In this document: one piece after another, positions 17,620-26,157 of the stretch | Layout of the letters: each line of letters starts with the position of its first letter | How positions within the stretch are numbered: the first letter of the stretch is position 1 | Source: Paracrocinitomix mangrovi | GTDB taxonomy: Bacteria > Bacteroidota > Bacteroidia > Flavobacteriales_D > Crocinitomicaceae | DNA length: 64,000 bases | Assembly (NCBI RefSeq): GCF_019740355.2 | Contig: NZ_CP091819.1 | Span: 3,844,001-3,908,000, forward strand | Direction of reading: 5' to 3' | Made by a program: the position numbers and the translations under genes | The notes under the pieces: generated by a model | Seen by the model: the letters and a program-made list of their open reading frames with translations, nothing else | Told to the model about the DNA's origin: nothing | The model's database searches: none

Positions 17620-18063
17620 TTAATTATCTCCTGCAAACCATTCGGCATAACTGCTTCTGGTTTCTTGCAATTTGACATATTTTAATTCGATATTGTCAGG
17701 CAGTGCTTTTTGTAATCTTTCAACCATGTCAATGAGCATATTTTCACAGGTTGGTTGAAATTCAGTACACCATACTTTTTTAAAAGCAGTTTCTACATCT
17801 GCATATTTTTCGTGAGGTGTATTTTTTCTGATTAATAAGCAATGATCATAAACATCTACAATTTCCTTTTTTACAATTGTCTTGATGTCACCGAAATCGA
17901 TAATCATACCGTATTTTGGGTGATCCTTATCATCAATTAAATCTCCGGAAATAGTGACAGTTAATACATAAGTATGCCCGTGAATATTAGCACACTTTCC
18001 ATCATAACCCCACAATGCATGCGCCGTTTCAAAATCAAATATTTTTGATACGCGTAATTTCAT
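17620..18063 (-). CDS. queD: 6-carboxy-5,6,7,8-tetrahydropterin synthase (QueD/PTPS family)
   Basis: 147 aa. Zinc-binding histidines appear in FETAHALWG and in NIHGHTYVL, and the catalytic Cys lies in GKCANIHGH. The Glu/His late motif is in YVKLQETRSSYAEW. It converts 7,8-dihydroneopterin triphosphate in the queuosine precursor pathway; a pyruvoyl-tetrahydropterin synthase role is the family alternative. It sits between the FKBP lipoprotein (6 nt) and hemN (4 nt) and is probably co-transcribed with both. No other queuosine genes are visible here. Confidence 0.88.
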   Translation of the reverse strand: MKLRVSKIFDFETAHALWGYDGKCANIHGHTYVLTVTISGDLIDDKDHPKYGMIIDFGDIKTIVKKEIVDVYDHCLLIRKNTPHEKYADVETAFKKVWCTEFQPTCENMLIDMVERLQKALPDNIELKYVKLQETRSSYAEWFAGDN

Positions 18064-18069
18064 TCTTTA

Positions 18070-18951
18070 CTAGTTTGCTGGTGGAGTTACTGAAAAATCA
18101 ATAATCTCAATTTCAAAAACTAATACCGAGTTAGCTGGGATATTACCATTATCTCTAGGTCCGTATCCAATATGAGGAGGAATAATTAACATTCCTTTTC
18201 CACCTTTTCCAATATTTGGAATTCCTTCTCTCCATCCTTCAATGGTTTGAGCAAGAGGAAAACTAAATGTTGTTGGTTCTCCTTTAGTACCGTCAAACAC
18301 AGTACCGTCTAACAAATACCCTTCGTAATTCAATGTTAAGAAGTGATCAAGAGTTGGTTTTTCGCCTCCTGCTTTTTCAATTTTCATGTATAAACCTGAA
18401 GCTGTTTTTTCAAATTTCCCCAACTTATTTTTTTCAATGTATTCATCAATAACTCCTGAATAATCGGGTGGAGGAGGAGGAGATTGGCTAAAGTCAACCA
18501 ATTCAACATCAAAAACCAAAATAGAGTTTCCTGGAATTGGTCCGTTGTCTCTTGATCCGTAACCTAAATCCGGAGGAATTACCAAATTACATTTTCCTCC
18601 TTTTCCAATCATAGGAATTCCTTCTTGCCATCCTTGGATAGTACTAGATAATGGAAAATCAAAAGTAATCGCTTGACCATTAGTTCCATCAAAAACAGTT
18701 CCGTCTAACAATCTTCCTTCGTATTTCAAGGTTAAAAAAGATCCTAAATCCGGTTTTTCGGCAGAACCTGCGTTATCAATGTTGATATATAATCCGCTTT
18801 CTTGCTTTTCAGCATTCCAGTCTTGTTTTGCCAAATAGTCCTGAATTTTTTTATCAATTGGGTCTAAATCGTCAGATTCAGTTGTGTCATTTTCGCTACT
18901 TCCACAAGAGATAATTGTAAGAAGTAAGAATAGGTAGCCAAATTTTGCCAT
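18070..18951 (-). CDS. Lipoprotein with two FKBP-type peptidyl-prolyl isomerase domains
   Basis: 293 aa. Lipoprotein signal MAKFGYLFLLLTIISC, then two tandem FKBP domains (about 35-155 and 165-290). Each carries the LKYEGRLLDGTVFDG / LNYEGYLLDGTVFDG, GWxEGIP and P-GYG-RDNG-IP-NS-LVF(D/E)-E-DF motifs, and they are linked by a Pro-rich stretch (SPPPPPDYS). It probably catalyses proline isomerisation in envelope proteins, anchored by lipid. The domains are similar enough to suggest internal duplication. A TTG-N17-TATCTTTG promoter lies just upstream. Confidence 0.9.
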   Translation of the reverse strand: MAKFGYLFLLLTIISCGSSENDTTESDDLDPIDKKIQDYLAKQDWNAEKQESGLYINIDNAGSAEKPDLGSFLTLKYEGRLLDGTVFDGTNGQAITFDFPLSSTIQGWQEGIPMIGKGGKCNLVIPPDLGYGSRDNGPIPGNSILVFDVELVDFSQSPPPPPDYSGVIDEYIEKNKLGKFEKTASGLYMKIEKAGGEKPTLDHFLTLNYEGYLLDGTVFDGTKGEPTTFSFPLAQTIEGWREGIPNIGKGGKGMLIIPPHIGYGPRDNGNIPANSVLVFEIEIIDFSVTPPAN

Positions 18952-18974
18952 TTTTTCTTTTTTATTTGAGGGTT

Positions 18975-19002
18975 CAAAGATAGCAGTAATTCAGCTATTC
19001 AA
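18975..19002 (-). promoter_or_regulatory. Putative promoter for the FKBP-queD-hemN operon
   Basis: On the minus strand, TTG (19000-19002), 17 nt, then TATCTTTG (18975-18982), about 24 nt upstream of the FKBP start. This fits the Bacteroidota primary-sigma pattern. No TGAT-N4-ATCA box is seen. Confidence 0.5.
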
Positions 19003-19137
19003 CTGATCTGAAATAAAAAAATGACATTTCTCATTATTAAAAAAATCATACATCATAATTAACTTGTGTTTTTAGAAGGATATTTGAGCTAAATTTGAAT
19101 TACTATATTTATGCAATCCGTAATCCAAAAGGAGTAT

Positions 19138-19962
19138 ATGAGTACAGAAACAACAAGTAAAAAAAGTTTTAGCCACGTCATTTTAATGACTGATTTTTCT
19201 GGGCCTGCTAGAAATGCAATTAAGTATGCAATTGATGCATTTGGTCCGGATGTAGAGTATAATTTGTTGAACGCTTATTATGCTCGTTCATCTTCAGCTA
19301 CTTTGCTTGATCTGAATGATATTTTGGCCAAGGAATCTATGGAAGGATTGGATCAAGAACTTGCCTGGATTAAGGAAACGTATCCAAACATGAATTTGAA
19401 TGTTAAAATGCATTCTGTATTTGGGTCGCCGGTTGATGCCATCAAAAAAATGAGACAAGCTGGTGATTATGATATAGTAATTATGGGAACCAAAGGTGCT
19501 AGCGGAATGGATGCTGTACTTTTTGGAAGTGTTGCTTCTGCCATAATCAGAGCTACAGTTATTCCGGTAATTTCAATTCCACCTTCATTTTCGTTTGGAG
19601 GATTTAAAGAAGTGGTGTTAGCAACTGATGGTAAACATGAATATAGTGATCAGGTTATTGCTCCGCTTCAAAAAATGCAAAAGCAATTTGGTTCACAAAT
19701 CAATGTGTTTTCAGTAGAGACAGAGGGATCTTCTGTTGATTTAGCTTCTTTAAGTATTAATGTTGAAAATGCGCATTACTCTAAAGTTGAATCAAATGAT
19801 GTTACTGAAGCTATAACAGATTTCTGTGACGATAAGAATGCAGATTTATTGGTGATTTTACCAATTCATACAGGATTCTTTGACAGATTATTTCACAGTA
19901 GTGTGAGTAAAGCATTGGTTGAAAAAGCTAAGTTTCCAATTTTGGCTTTAGAGCACGACTAG
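19138..19962 (+). CDS. Universal stress protein, two UspA domains
   Basis: About 274 aa from ATG 19138, which is preceded by an unusually strong Shine-Dalgarno sequence (AAAAGGAG) for this phylum; an ATG at 19111 lies 9 codons upstream. The first UspA-like half has VILMTDFSGPARNA and the nucleotide-loop-like VIMGTKGASGMDAVLFGSVA. The second half (FKEVVLATDG..., ADLLVILPIH...) is more diverged. It probably acts in stress or starvation response in the cytosol. It flanks the oxygen-sensing regulator pair, and a paralogue (31552) flanks the oxidase operon. Its stop overlaps the regulator's stop by four bases. Confidence 0.88.
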   Translation: MSTETTSKKSFSHVILMTDFSGPARNAIKYAIDAFGPDVEYNLLNAYYARSSSATLLDLNDILAKESMEGLDQELAWIKETYPNMNLNVKMHSVFGSPVDAIKKMRQAGDYDIVIMGTKGASGMDAVLFGSVASAIIRATVIPVISIPPSFSFGGFKEVVLATDGKHEYSDQVIAPLQKMQKQFGSQINVFSVETEGSSVDLASLSINVENAHYSKVESNDVTEAITDFCDDKNADLLVILPIHTGFFDRLFHSSVSKALVEKAKFPILALEHD

Positions 19963-21017
19963 AATCTGAAATTTCTCAGTTCGCTTTCTTCAATAATTGT
20001 AATGTTTGAGCCTTTAATGCTGATGTAGCCGTCTGCCTTAAACTCAGATAAAGTTCTGATTACAGATTCAGTTGCGGTACCAACAATGGCTGCCAAATCA
20101 TCTCTTGAAATGGACATGGTGAAATTGTCTCCATTTTCTTCTTTGTATGTATCAGCAAGTTTTAATAAGGCATCTGCCACTCTTTTTCTAACTGAGTCAT
20201 AGGCAAGGTTTAAAAGTTCTTCTTGCTTTTCAGAAATTGAACCGGCAAGCATTTTAATGAACTTCATGGAAACTTCTTTTGAACCATTTAAGAGTTGAAT
20301 AAATTCTTCTCTTGGAATTAAAACCAATTCAGTTGGTTCTAAGGCTATAGCTGCCTCTTCATATGAGTGATCTTTAATAAGGGCCATATAGCCAAGAAAA
20401 TCACCTTCTTTGTATAAACCAGTGACGAAGTCTTTTCCGTCTTCATTCATTTTACTGGTTTTTAATTTACCGCTTTTAACAAAGTATAAAAATCCGGGAT
20501 AATCACCTTCAAAGTAAACATTGTCTTTTTTGTTGTACTTTTTTATCCTACTGCTTTGCGTAAGCGCCTCTAAATCTTGTACACCTGCTTCCTGAACAAA
20601 ATTGTTTAATCCCTCATGAGAACCGTCAAAATCTTGAGCAAATCTAGAAATTCTATCCAACCTTTTTTCTACAGCATTTAACAATTGTACATCATCAAAT
20701 GGCTTGGTTAAGTAGTCATCAGCCCCCATATTCATACCTTTTCTAAAATCTTCATTTTCAGATTTAGCGGTAAGAAAAATAAAAGGGATTTTAGATGTTT
20801 CTGCATTTCTACTTAGCATGTGTAACACACCATAGCCATCAAGTTCAGGCATCATAATGTCACATAAAACCAGGTCAGGTGAGTGTTTTTTTACCAAATC
20901 AACTCCAATTTTACCATTCTCTCCAGCTATTACTTCGTAATCTGCTAATTCAAGAATTTCCTGGATATTTTCACGTACTTCGTCGTTGTCCTCGATTAAA
21001 ACTATTTTTTTGCTCAT
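19959..21017 (-). CDS. Response regulator fused to a Crp/Fnr-type DNA-binding protein
   Basis: 352 aa. Receiver (1-120): IEDNDEV acidic pair, phosphoacceptor Asp in LVLCDIMMPELDG, FLTAKS and the TKPF lysine. A cyclic-nucleotide-binding-like fold follows (about 145-255, VYFEGDYPGFLYFVKSG...), but the phosphate-binding Arg of cAMP receptors is replaced (YEEAAIAL), so cAMP binding is doubtful. The C-terminal Crp helix-turn-helix has the recognition helix GTATESVIRTLSEF, keeping the Glu and Arg that contact TGA-type half sites. No N-terminal Cys cluster as in Fnr. It overlaps the PAS kinase gene by four bases (ATGA) and is its cognate partner. Inferred role: a phosphorylation-controlled FixK/Fnr-like activator. 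Confidence 0.9.
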   Translation of the reverse strand: MSKKIVLIEDNDEVRENIQEILELADYEVIAGENGKIGVDLVKKHSPDLVLCDIMMPELDGYGVLHMLSRNAETSKIPFIFLTAKSENEDFRKGMNMGADDYLTKPFDDVQLLNAVEKRLDRISRFAQDFDGSHEGLNNFVQEAGVQDLEALTQSSRIKKYNKKDNVYFEGDYPGFLYFVKSGKLKTSKMNEDGKDFVTGLYKEGDFLGYMALIKDHSYEEAAIALEPTELVLIPREEFIQLLNGSKEVSMKFIKMLAGSISEKQEELLNLAYDSVRKRVADALLKLADTYKEENGDNFTMSISRDDLAAIVGTATESVIRTLSEFKADGYISIKGSNITIIEESELRNFRF

Positions 21018-22537
21018 TTGATAGGTATATAAAAATTAAAGGTGCTGCCTTCTCCTAAAGTGCTTTCAAAGGTAATGTCTCCTTTTAATAAATCCAGATA
21101 TCGTTTTACGATATTCAAACCCAAACCAGTTCCTTTTATGTTACTGGCGTTTTTTGCTCTGAAAAATCTACCGAAAAGTTCCTGTTGGTCTTCAGTTGGA
21201 ATTCCAATACCTTCATCTTTAATGGATGTATGCAATTTATTTTCTTTGAGTGATGTCGAAATATAAATATTTTTACCTTCTCCTGAGTACTTTATGGCAT
21301 TTGAAATCAGGTTATAAAGTACATTCTTTAGAATTTTAGGATCAGAGATTATTGTGCTGTCTCCTTCAATAAAATCTACTTTGCAATGCTGATCTTTCTT
21401 ACAAATCACTTTAAGCTCTTCAATAACATCATTTAAAAAGTCATTAAAGTTGAACTCAATTTTATCCACCGAACTCTTGTTGCTTTCAAGTTTTTCAACA
21501 GATAAGAAGTCATTAAGTATCTCAGTCAAATTGGCTACAGAGTTTTTAATTCGACCTATGTGTTTTTCGGTTTTTTCAAAATTCTCTAGTTCAATGTATT
21601 TTTCAATAAGTGAAACTGATGATAAAACAGTACTCAAAGGTGTTCTAAACTCATGAGAAGCCATTGAAACGAATCGAGATTTCATTTCGTTCAGTTGTTT
21701 CTCCTTTTGCAAAGCCTCTTCTCTTTGCTTTTCTATCATTTTTTGTTGAGTGATATTTTCTTCAACCACCAATATTTTGTCAATTTTCCCGGTTTCACCG
21801 ATTGAGCTTAATGGCACTGCATTGATTCTGTAATAAGCATTTTGATGCTTTAATTCAAAGTCTTTATGTGAGCCTTTAAATGCTTCTCGAAGCTCTTTTT
21901 CCAGTTTTGGACGTAGTTTTTGAGCAATCTTATCAAGGTAACTTGTACCAATTAATTTGCTAGTGTCAATCCCTAATTCTGCTAGTTCTAATCCCTCAAC
22001 GAACAAATAATTCAAATCTTCATCAAAAACATTAATTGTTCCATTTGGAAAGTTTGTAGCAATGGCTGAATACAATTTCTGACTTTCAAAAACTTCCTTG
22101 GTTCTCTTCTTAACTTTTTCTTCTAGGTTCCTATTGAGTTCTTGAATCTCTTTTTGTTGTTTTACCCTTTCAGTAACATCTGTAACAATGGCTGCCACTA
22201 GAAAATGGTTGTTTTTGTTGAAGTGATTTAAACTTACTTCAACTTGAAATAATTCTCCATTTTTTTTAACAGCATGTAAGTTTCTGTTTCTTCCCATTTG
22301 CCTTTTTCTGGGCTTGTCATGATAATCACTTCTGTGCTTAACATGAACATCTCTGGCCTCAGGAGGAATTAGTTTTTCTACTTTTTCACCAATTAATTCA
22401 CCTTGCTCATAACCAAACATACTGTGAACGCTTGGATTGGCCATTACAATTTTACCCTCTTTATCTGCGATCAAAAGACCTTCCGCAATGGTGTCAAAAA
22501 GTACGTGATATATGTCCTCAATTTCTGATTCAGGCAT
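21014..22537 (-). CDS. Soluble PAS-domain histidine kinase, FixL-like
   Basis: About 507 aa from ATG 22537; a longer frame to 22576 adds 13 residues that look non-native. PAS 1 (about 5-130) contains GYEQGELIGEKVEKLIPPEARDVH. By recalled alignment with FixL, His65 and Arg85 match the haem-ligating His200 and distal Arg220 with identical 20-residue spacing. A coiled segment and a second PAS (about 165-290) follow. HisKA has the phosphoacceptor in MASHEFRTPLS, and the HATPase has NLISNAIKYSG, DEGIGIP and GTGLGLNIV. No membrane helix, so cytosolic. It is coupled by overlap to the REC-Crp regulator and divergent from ccoI. Oxygen sensing through haem is inferred. Confidence 0.9.
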   Translation of the reverse strand: MPESEIEDIYHVLFDTIAEGLLIADKEGKIVMANPSVHSMFGYEQGELIGEKVEKLIPPEARDVHVKHRSDYHDKPRKRQMGRNRNLHAVKKNGELFQVEVSLNHFNKNNHFLVAAIVTDVTERVKQQKEIQELNRNLEEKVKKRTKEVFESQKLYSAIATNFPNGTINVFDEDLNYLFVEGLELAELGIDTSKLIGTSYLDKIAQKLRPKLEKELREAFKGSHKDFELKHQNAYYRINAVPLSSIGETGKIDKILVVEENITQQKMIEKQREEALQKEKQLNEMKSRFVSMASHEFRTPLSTVLSSVSLIEKYIELENFEKTEKHIGRIKNSVANLTEILNDFLSVEKLESNKSSVDKIEFNFNDFLNDVIEELKVICKKDQHCKVDFIEGDSTIISDPKILKNVLYNLISNAIKYSGEGKNIYISTSLKENKLHTSIKDEGIGIPTEDQQELFGRFFRAKNASNIKGTGLGLNIVKRYLDLLKGDITFESTLGEGSTFNFYIPIK

Positions 22538-22610
22538 GGATTCAATTTTGACAATAAAAATAATAAGAATAATCACTTTTGATATTTGTTAATTATTCTC
22601 AGTGTAAAGA

Positions 22611-22624
22611 ATGATGTTTATCAA
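22611..22624. promoter_or_regulatory. FNR/FixK-like box ATGATGTTTATCAA upstream of ccoI
   Basis: Matches the anaerobox TTGAT-N4-ATCAA except at the first base. Its centre (22617.5) is about 40-41 bp upstream of the transcription start predicted from the TAACTTTG element at 22647-22654, the classical class II activator position. It lies in the shared region between the PAS kinase gene and ccoI. Confidence 0.6.
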
Positions 22625-22646
22625 CTCTGTCAGTGGATCTAAGTTT

Positions 22647-22654
22647 TAACTTTG
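22647..22654 (+). promoter_or_regulatory. ccoI -7 promoter element TAACTTTG
   Basis: A perfect TAnnTTTG match 20 nt before the ATG at 22675. It lies inside the longer ORF that begins at 22633, which argues for the ATG at 22675 as the true start. The -33 region is occupied by the FNR-like box. Confidence 0.55.
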
Positions 22655-22674
22655 TATCACTAAATGCTGATATT

Positions 22675-25026
22675 ATGCAGTGTTATCATTGCTCACAAAC
22701 ATGCGAAGAAACCATTTACTTTGACGACAAAGTTTTTTGTTGTGAAGGATGCAAAACTGTTTATACCGTTTTGCATGAAAATGGAATGGAGAAGTTTTAC
22801 AGTTTAGATCAGAATGCTGGTTTTAGAACTGATTCAACAGATAAAAGATTCGATTTTTTAAATCTTGAAGAAGTTCAGGAAAAACTTTTGTTGTTTTCAG
22901 ATGGTGGAATAAGTAGAGTAAAGTTTTCATTGCCGCAAATACATTGCAGTTCTTGTTTGTGGTTGTTAGAAAGGTTGCATAAATTCAATCCTGCTATTAT
23001 TCAGTGTCAGGTGTTTTTTGCTGAAAAAGAGGCTGAAATCACCTTTAATAATGAAGAAATATCGCTTAAACAAATTGCTGAAATACTAACTTCTATTGGG
23101 TATGTTCCAAATATTTCATTGAGTGATTTAGACCAAAAGAAGAGTGACAGGGTTAATAGAAAATTGCTAATTCAAATTGGATTAACCGGATTTTGTTTTG
23201 GTAATATCATGTTACTAAGTTTCCCTGAGTATGTAGGTTTGGATGAGGCAGATAAATCATTTCAACAAACTTTCAATTATTTGAACTTAATCTTATCTGT
23301 TCCGGTTTTGATTTTTGGCGCCAGGGATTATATCATTTCATCATATAAGGCTTTAGCAAACAAACACATTAATATTGATGTCCCAATTACTTTGGGGATT
23401 ATAGCCCTATATACAAGATCCGCCTATGAGATATTAAGTGGAACAGGAGCGGGATACTTTGATTCTTTTGCCGGTTTAATATTCTTTTTACTTATAGGTA
23501 AATGGTTCCAGCAAAAAACGTACAAAGCCATAAATTTTGACAGAGATTACAGATCTTATTTTCCTATTTCAGCTTCACGTAAAAATGGAGATGAAGAAGA
23601 AGTAATAGCTCTTAAGAATGTAGGGGTGGGAGATAGATTGGTGATTAGAAATAATGAGTTAATTCCTGCAGATGCTATTTTAATTGAAGGGAATGGCAGA
23701 ATTGATTACAGTTTTGTTTCCGGAGAATCCATGTTGATCAAAAAGAACCAGGGAGATAAAGTTTATGCAGGAGGTAGACAAATAGGTTCTTCATTAGTTG
23801 TTGAGGTTATTAAAGAGATTGAGAATTCGTATCTCACGAGACTTTGGAACAATCCGGTATTTAAAAAGGACAAAAACAGAAAATCCATAGTTGATAACAT
23901 TAGTAAGTATTTTACTATTGCAATTTTGTTGATTTCGGCTATTGCGGCTTTAGTTTGGTATCAAATTGATCCTGACAAAATGCCATTTGTAATAACGTCC
24001 GTACTTATTGTTGCCTGTCCTTGTGCTTTGGCCTTATCCGCGCCATTTACTTTTGGAAACATGATAAGAAGGTTGGGGGAGAAAGACTTTTTTCTTAGAT
24101 CTACAGATGTGATAGAACCATTGACTGAAATTACAGATATAGTTTTTGATAAGACGGGAACATTAACAGATAACAGTAAAACAGAGGTTGTATGGTCGGG
24201 TACTGATTTAACAGATGATCTTAAATCAAAAATTGCTTCAATAAGTAAGCAGTCCTCACATCCCCTTAGCAGAAATATCTATAAGTTTTTATCTAAGTAT
24301 GATTCAAATATCGAGTTAGATGAGCTGGAAGAATTTGCAGGAAAAGGAATAGAAGCCAAAATTGGAGACGATCTTTATAAAATGGGATCTGCAGATTGGT
24401 TAGGGATTCACATAAATTATAAAGGCAGTTGTGTAGTAATTACAGAAAATAATGAGGTGTTAGGATATTTTGAGTTTCACAATCAGTACAGATCAGAGAT
24501 CAGCACATTGATTTCAACCTTTCAGGATAAGTATTTGTTACATGTTTTATCCGGAGATAATGATACTGAAGCTGACAGATTGAGAGCTTTAATGGGTGAT
24601 AAAGTAGTGCTAAAATTCAATCAAAGCCCCGAAGATAAACTGCAATATATTGCTGATTTGCAAACTCAGGGCAGCAATGTAATGATGATTGGTGATGGTT
24701 TGAATGATGCCGGTGCTTTAAAACAAGCCAATGTGGGTGTTGCTGTAGTTGATGACGTTTATTCTTTTTCTCCTTCTTCAGATGCTATTATATCAGGAAA
24801 AAAGCTAATTGCTTTAAAGGAGTATATCAATTATGCTTTTCAAGGAATTGATGTAATAAGAATTAGTTATATATTCTCATTTATCTACAATGTAATTGGA
24901 TTGTCTTTTGCTTTAACTGGTCAGCTAACGCCATTAATAGCAGCAATCTTAATGCCTTTGAGTTCGATCTCTGTGGTGTCTTTGGTTACCTTGCTAACCA
25001 ATTTAAAAAGCAGAAAATTAAATTGA
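22675..25026 (+). CDS. ccoI: Copper-translocating P-type ATPase of the cbb3 oxidase assembly type (CcoI/FixI)
   Basis: About 783 aa from MQCYHCSQTCEETIYFDDKV. An N-terminal Cys-rich metal-binding segment (CYHC, CCEGCKTVY) is followed by an HMA domain (HCSSCLWLLERL). Membrane helices include the CPC motif (VACPCALALSAP). The phosphorylation site is DKTGTLTD and the hinge is MIGDGLNDAGALKQA. FixI/CcoI pumps export copper needed for the CuB centre of cbb3 oxidase. It is convergent with the TauE-like gene of the cco operon (9-nt overlap). The FNR-like box and -7 element upstream suggest induction at low oxygen. Confidence 0.93.
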   Translation: MQCYHCSQTCEETIYFDDKVFCCEGCKTVYTVLHENGMEKFYSLDQNAGFRTDSTDKRFDFLNLEEVQEKLLLFSDGGISRVKFSLPQIHCSSCLWLLERLHKFNPAIIQCQVFFAEKEAEITFNNEEISLKQIAEILTSIGYVPNISLSDLDQKKSDRVNRKLLIQIGLTGFCFGNIMLLSFPEYVGLDEADKSFQQTFNYLNLILSVPVLIFGARDYIISSYKALANKHINIDVPITLGIIALYTRSAYEILSGTGAGYFDSFAGLIFFLLIGKWFQQKTYKAINFDRDYRSYFPISASRKNGDEEEVIALKNVGVGDRLVIRNNELIPADAILIEGNGRIDYSFVSGESMLIKKNQGDKVYAGGRQIGSSLVVEVIKEIENSYLTRLWNNPVFKKDKNRKSIVDNISKYFTIAILLISAIAALVWYQIDPDKMPFVITSVLIVACPCALALSAPFTFGNMIRRLGEKDFFLRSTDVIEPLTEITDIVFDKTGTLTDNSKTEVVWSGTDLTDDLKSKIASISKQSSHPLSRNIYKFLSKYDSNIELDELEEFAGKGIEAKIGDDLYKMGSADWLGIHINYKGSCVVITENNEVLGYFEFHNQYRSEISTLISTFQDKYLLHVLSGDNDTEADRLRALMGDKVVLKFNQSPEDKLQYIADLQTQGSNVMMIGDGLNDAGALKQANVGVAVVDDVYSFSPSSDAIISGKKLIALKEYINYAFQGIDVIRISYIFSFIYNVIGLSFALTGQLTPLIAAILMPLSSISVVSLVTLLTNLKSRKLN

Positions 25027-25716
25027 GGCTTGTTCACAAATTTGAAAGTGATCACCTTCTTTAGGCTGTTCAATTTTTGTGTTCAGTTGTGAGATGCCTT
25101 TGTACATCATAAAGGCGCTTAGCAATAAGAATGCAACCAATCTAACTTTGGCAGGATTGAACTTTAGTTTTGATTTTATGAAGCCAGATGCTAGAATTAC
25201 AGCAGACAAGGCTGGCATAGTACCAATACCAAAAAACACCATGTATAAAACACTTTCTAAAAGCGAAGGTTGAATCATGGCTCCCAAAGCAGCAATGTAA
25301 ACCATCCCACAAGGAATAAATCCATTAAAGAATCCTATATATAAGCCGTAATCTAATCTGTGTTTTGCAACAACTTGACTTAGCTTATTTTTGAAGTTAA
25401 TCAGAGTGGAAAAGAGCTTAAATCCTTTCTTTTCTGCATAATTTAAAATAGAAGGAATTAATGCCAACAGTCCGATCACAACTCCTACTGAAATGGTGAT
25501 AATTGCCTGAACTTTAAATGAGTCAATAAATGCTGTAAAAAGGCCAAATAACAAGCCTATTAAAACGTATGCAGATACTTTTCCAAGGTTATAAAGACCT
25601 GCCGCAATTAGCTTGTTTTTCCCTTTAGATCCGGGAACCATTAAAGCAATAGGGCCACACATGCCAACACAGTGCCAGCTGCCCATTGCTCCTAATATGA
25701 ATGCAGACCAAAGCAT
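25018..25716 (-). CDS. Sulfite exporter TauE/SafE-like (CcoH2/DsbD-like) membrane protein
   Basis: 232 aa with about six membrane helices. The first carries FILGAMGSWHCVGMCGPIAL, with paired Cys residues, and the second half carries FFNGFIPCGMVYIAALGAM. This is the family often placed in cco clusters of Bacteroidota and Proteobacteria (SenC/CcoS-adjacent 'sulfite exporter' proteins), thought to help copper handling or cytochrome maturation. The Cys residues in both halves resemble DsbD/CcdA or copper-transport motifs. It starts one base after the ccoH stop and is last in the operon. Confidence 0.82.
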   Translation of the reverse strand: MLWSAFILGAMGSWHCVGMCGPIALMVPGSKGKNKLIAAGLYNLGKVSAYVLIGLLFGLFTAFIDSFKVQAIITISVGVVIGLLALIPSILNYAEKKGFKLFSTLINFKNKLSQVVAKHRLDYGLYIGFFNGFIPCGMVYIAALGAMIQPSLLESVLYMVFFGIGTMPALSAVILASGFIKSKLKFNPAKVRLVAFLLLSAFMMYKGISQLNTKIEQPKEGDHFQICEQASI

Positions 25717-26145
25717 TTAAAATTGAATGTCATCTTCAAATAGATAATCCTTTTGCTTGTCATTCCATCTGACAGAAACATCATATCTACCCTTTACAAA
25801 CTCTTCATAAGGCAAACATTGATCTCCGTTGTTGTCTGCTTCAATTGAAAAAGTTCTATCAAATATTTTACCGTCTGCTCTGTAAAACTCAATTGTTCCT
25901 TCTGAATTTTGAACATTTTCGGGAAAATGAAAACATACACCCTCTTCTTTTTGAATAATGTTCACGTTTTCATTTAGTTCCTTGTAGTTTTTTCTGCTGA
26001 CTTTATCTTTGTCAATATTCACTTCTTCTTCGTAGTAATTATCAGTTACTAATTCAGCTTCATACTGAGTTGCACGATATACAAAAGATAGAATGAAAAG
26101 CATAAATGCTGCAATTCCTATTGTAATTCCTTTACCCCAATTCAT
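25717..26145 (-). CDS. ccoH: FixH/CcoH family protein
   Basis: 142 aa. One N-terminal membrane helix (MNWGKGITIGIAAFMLFILSF) followed by an extracytoplasmic beta-rich domain with YRATQYEAELVTDNYYEEE. CcoH/FixH proteins assist assembly of cbb3 oxidase, together with CcoI and CcoG. Position between ccoG and the TauE-like gene, with 12-nt and zero-nt gaps, supports this. Confidence 0.85.
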   Translation of the reverse strand: MNWGKGITIGIAAFMLFILSFVYRATQYEAELVTDNYYEEEVNIDKDKVSRKNYKELNENVNIIQKEEGVCFHFPENVQNSEGTIEFYRADGKIFDRTFSIEADNNGDQCLPYEEFVKGRYDVSVRWNDKQKDYLFEDDIQF

Positions 26146-26157
26146 AATTCTATTTTT

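Noticed and set aside
19040-19100. A possible FNR-like box before usp1
   Set aside because: ATCATACATCAT-type sequence is present but there is no TGAT-N4-ATCA arrangement; only a TAAATTTG -7 element (19090-19097) is supportable.
22633-22674. Upstream start for ccoI
   Set aside because: The -7 element TAACTTTG lies inside it and family similarity begins at MQCYHC (22675).
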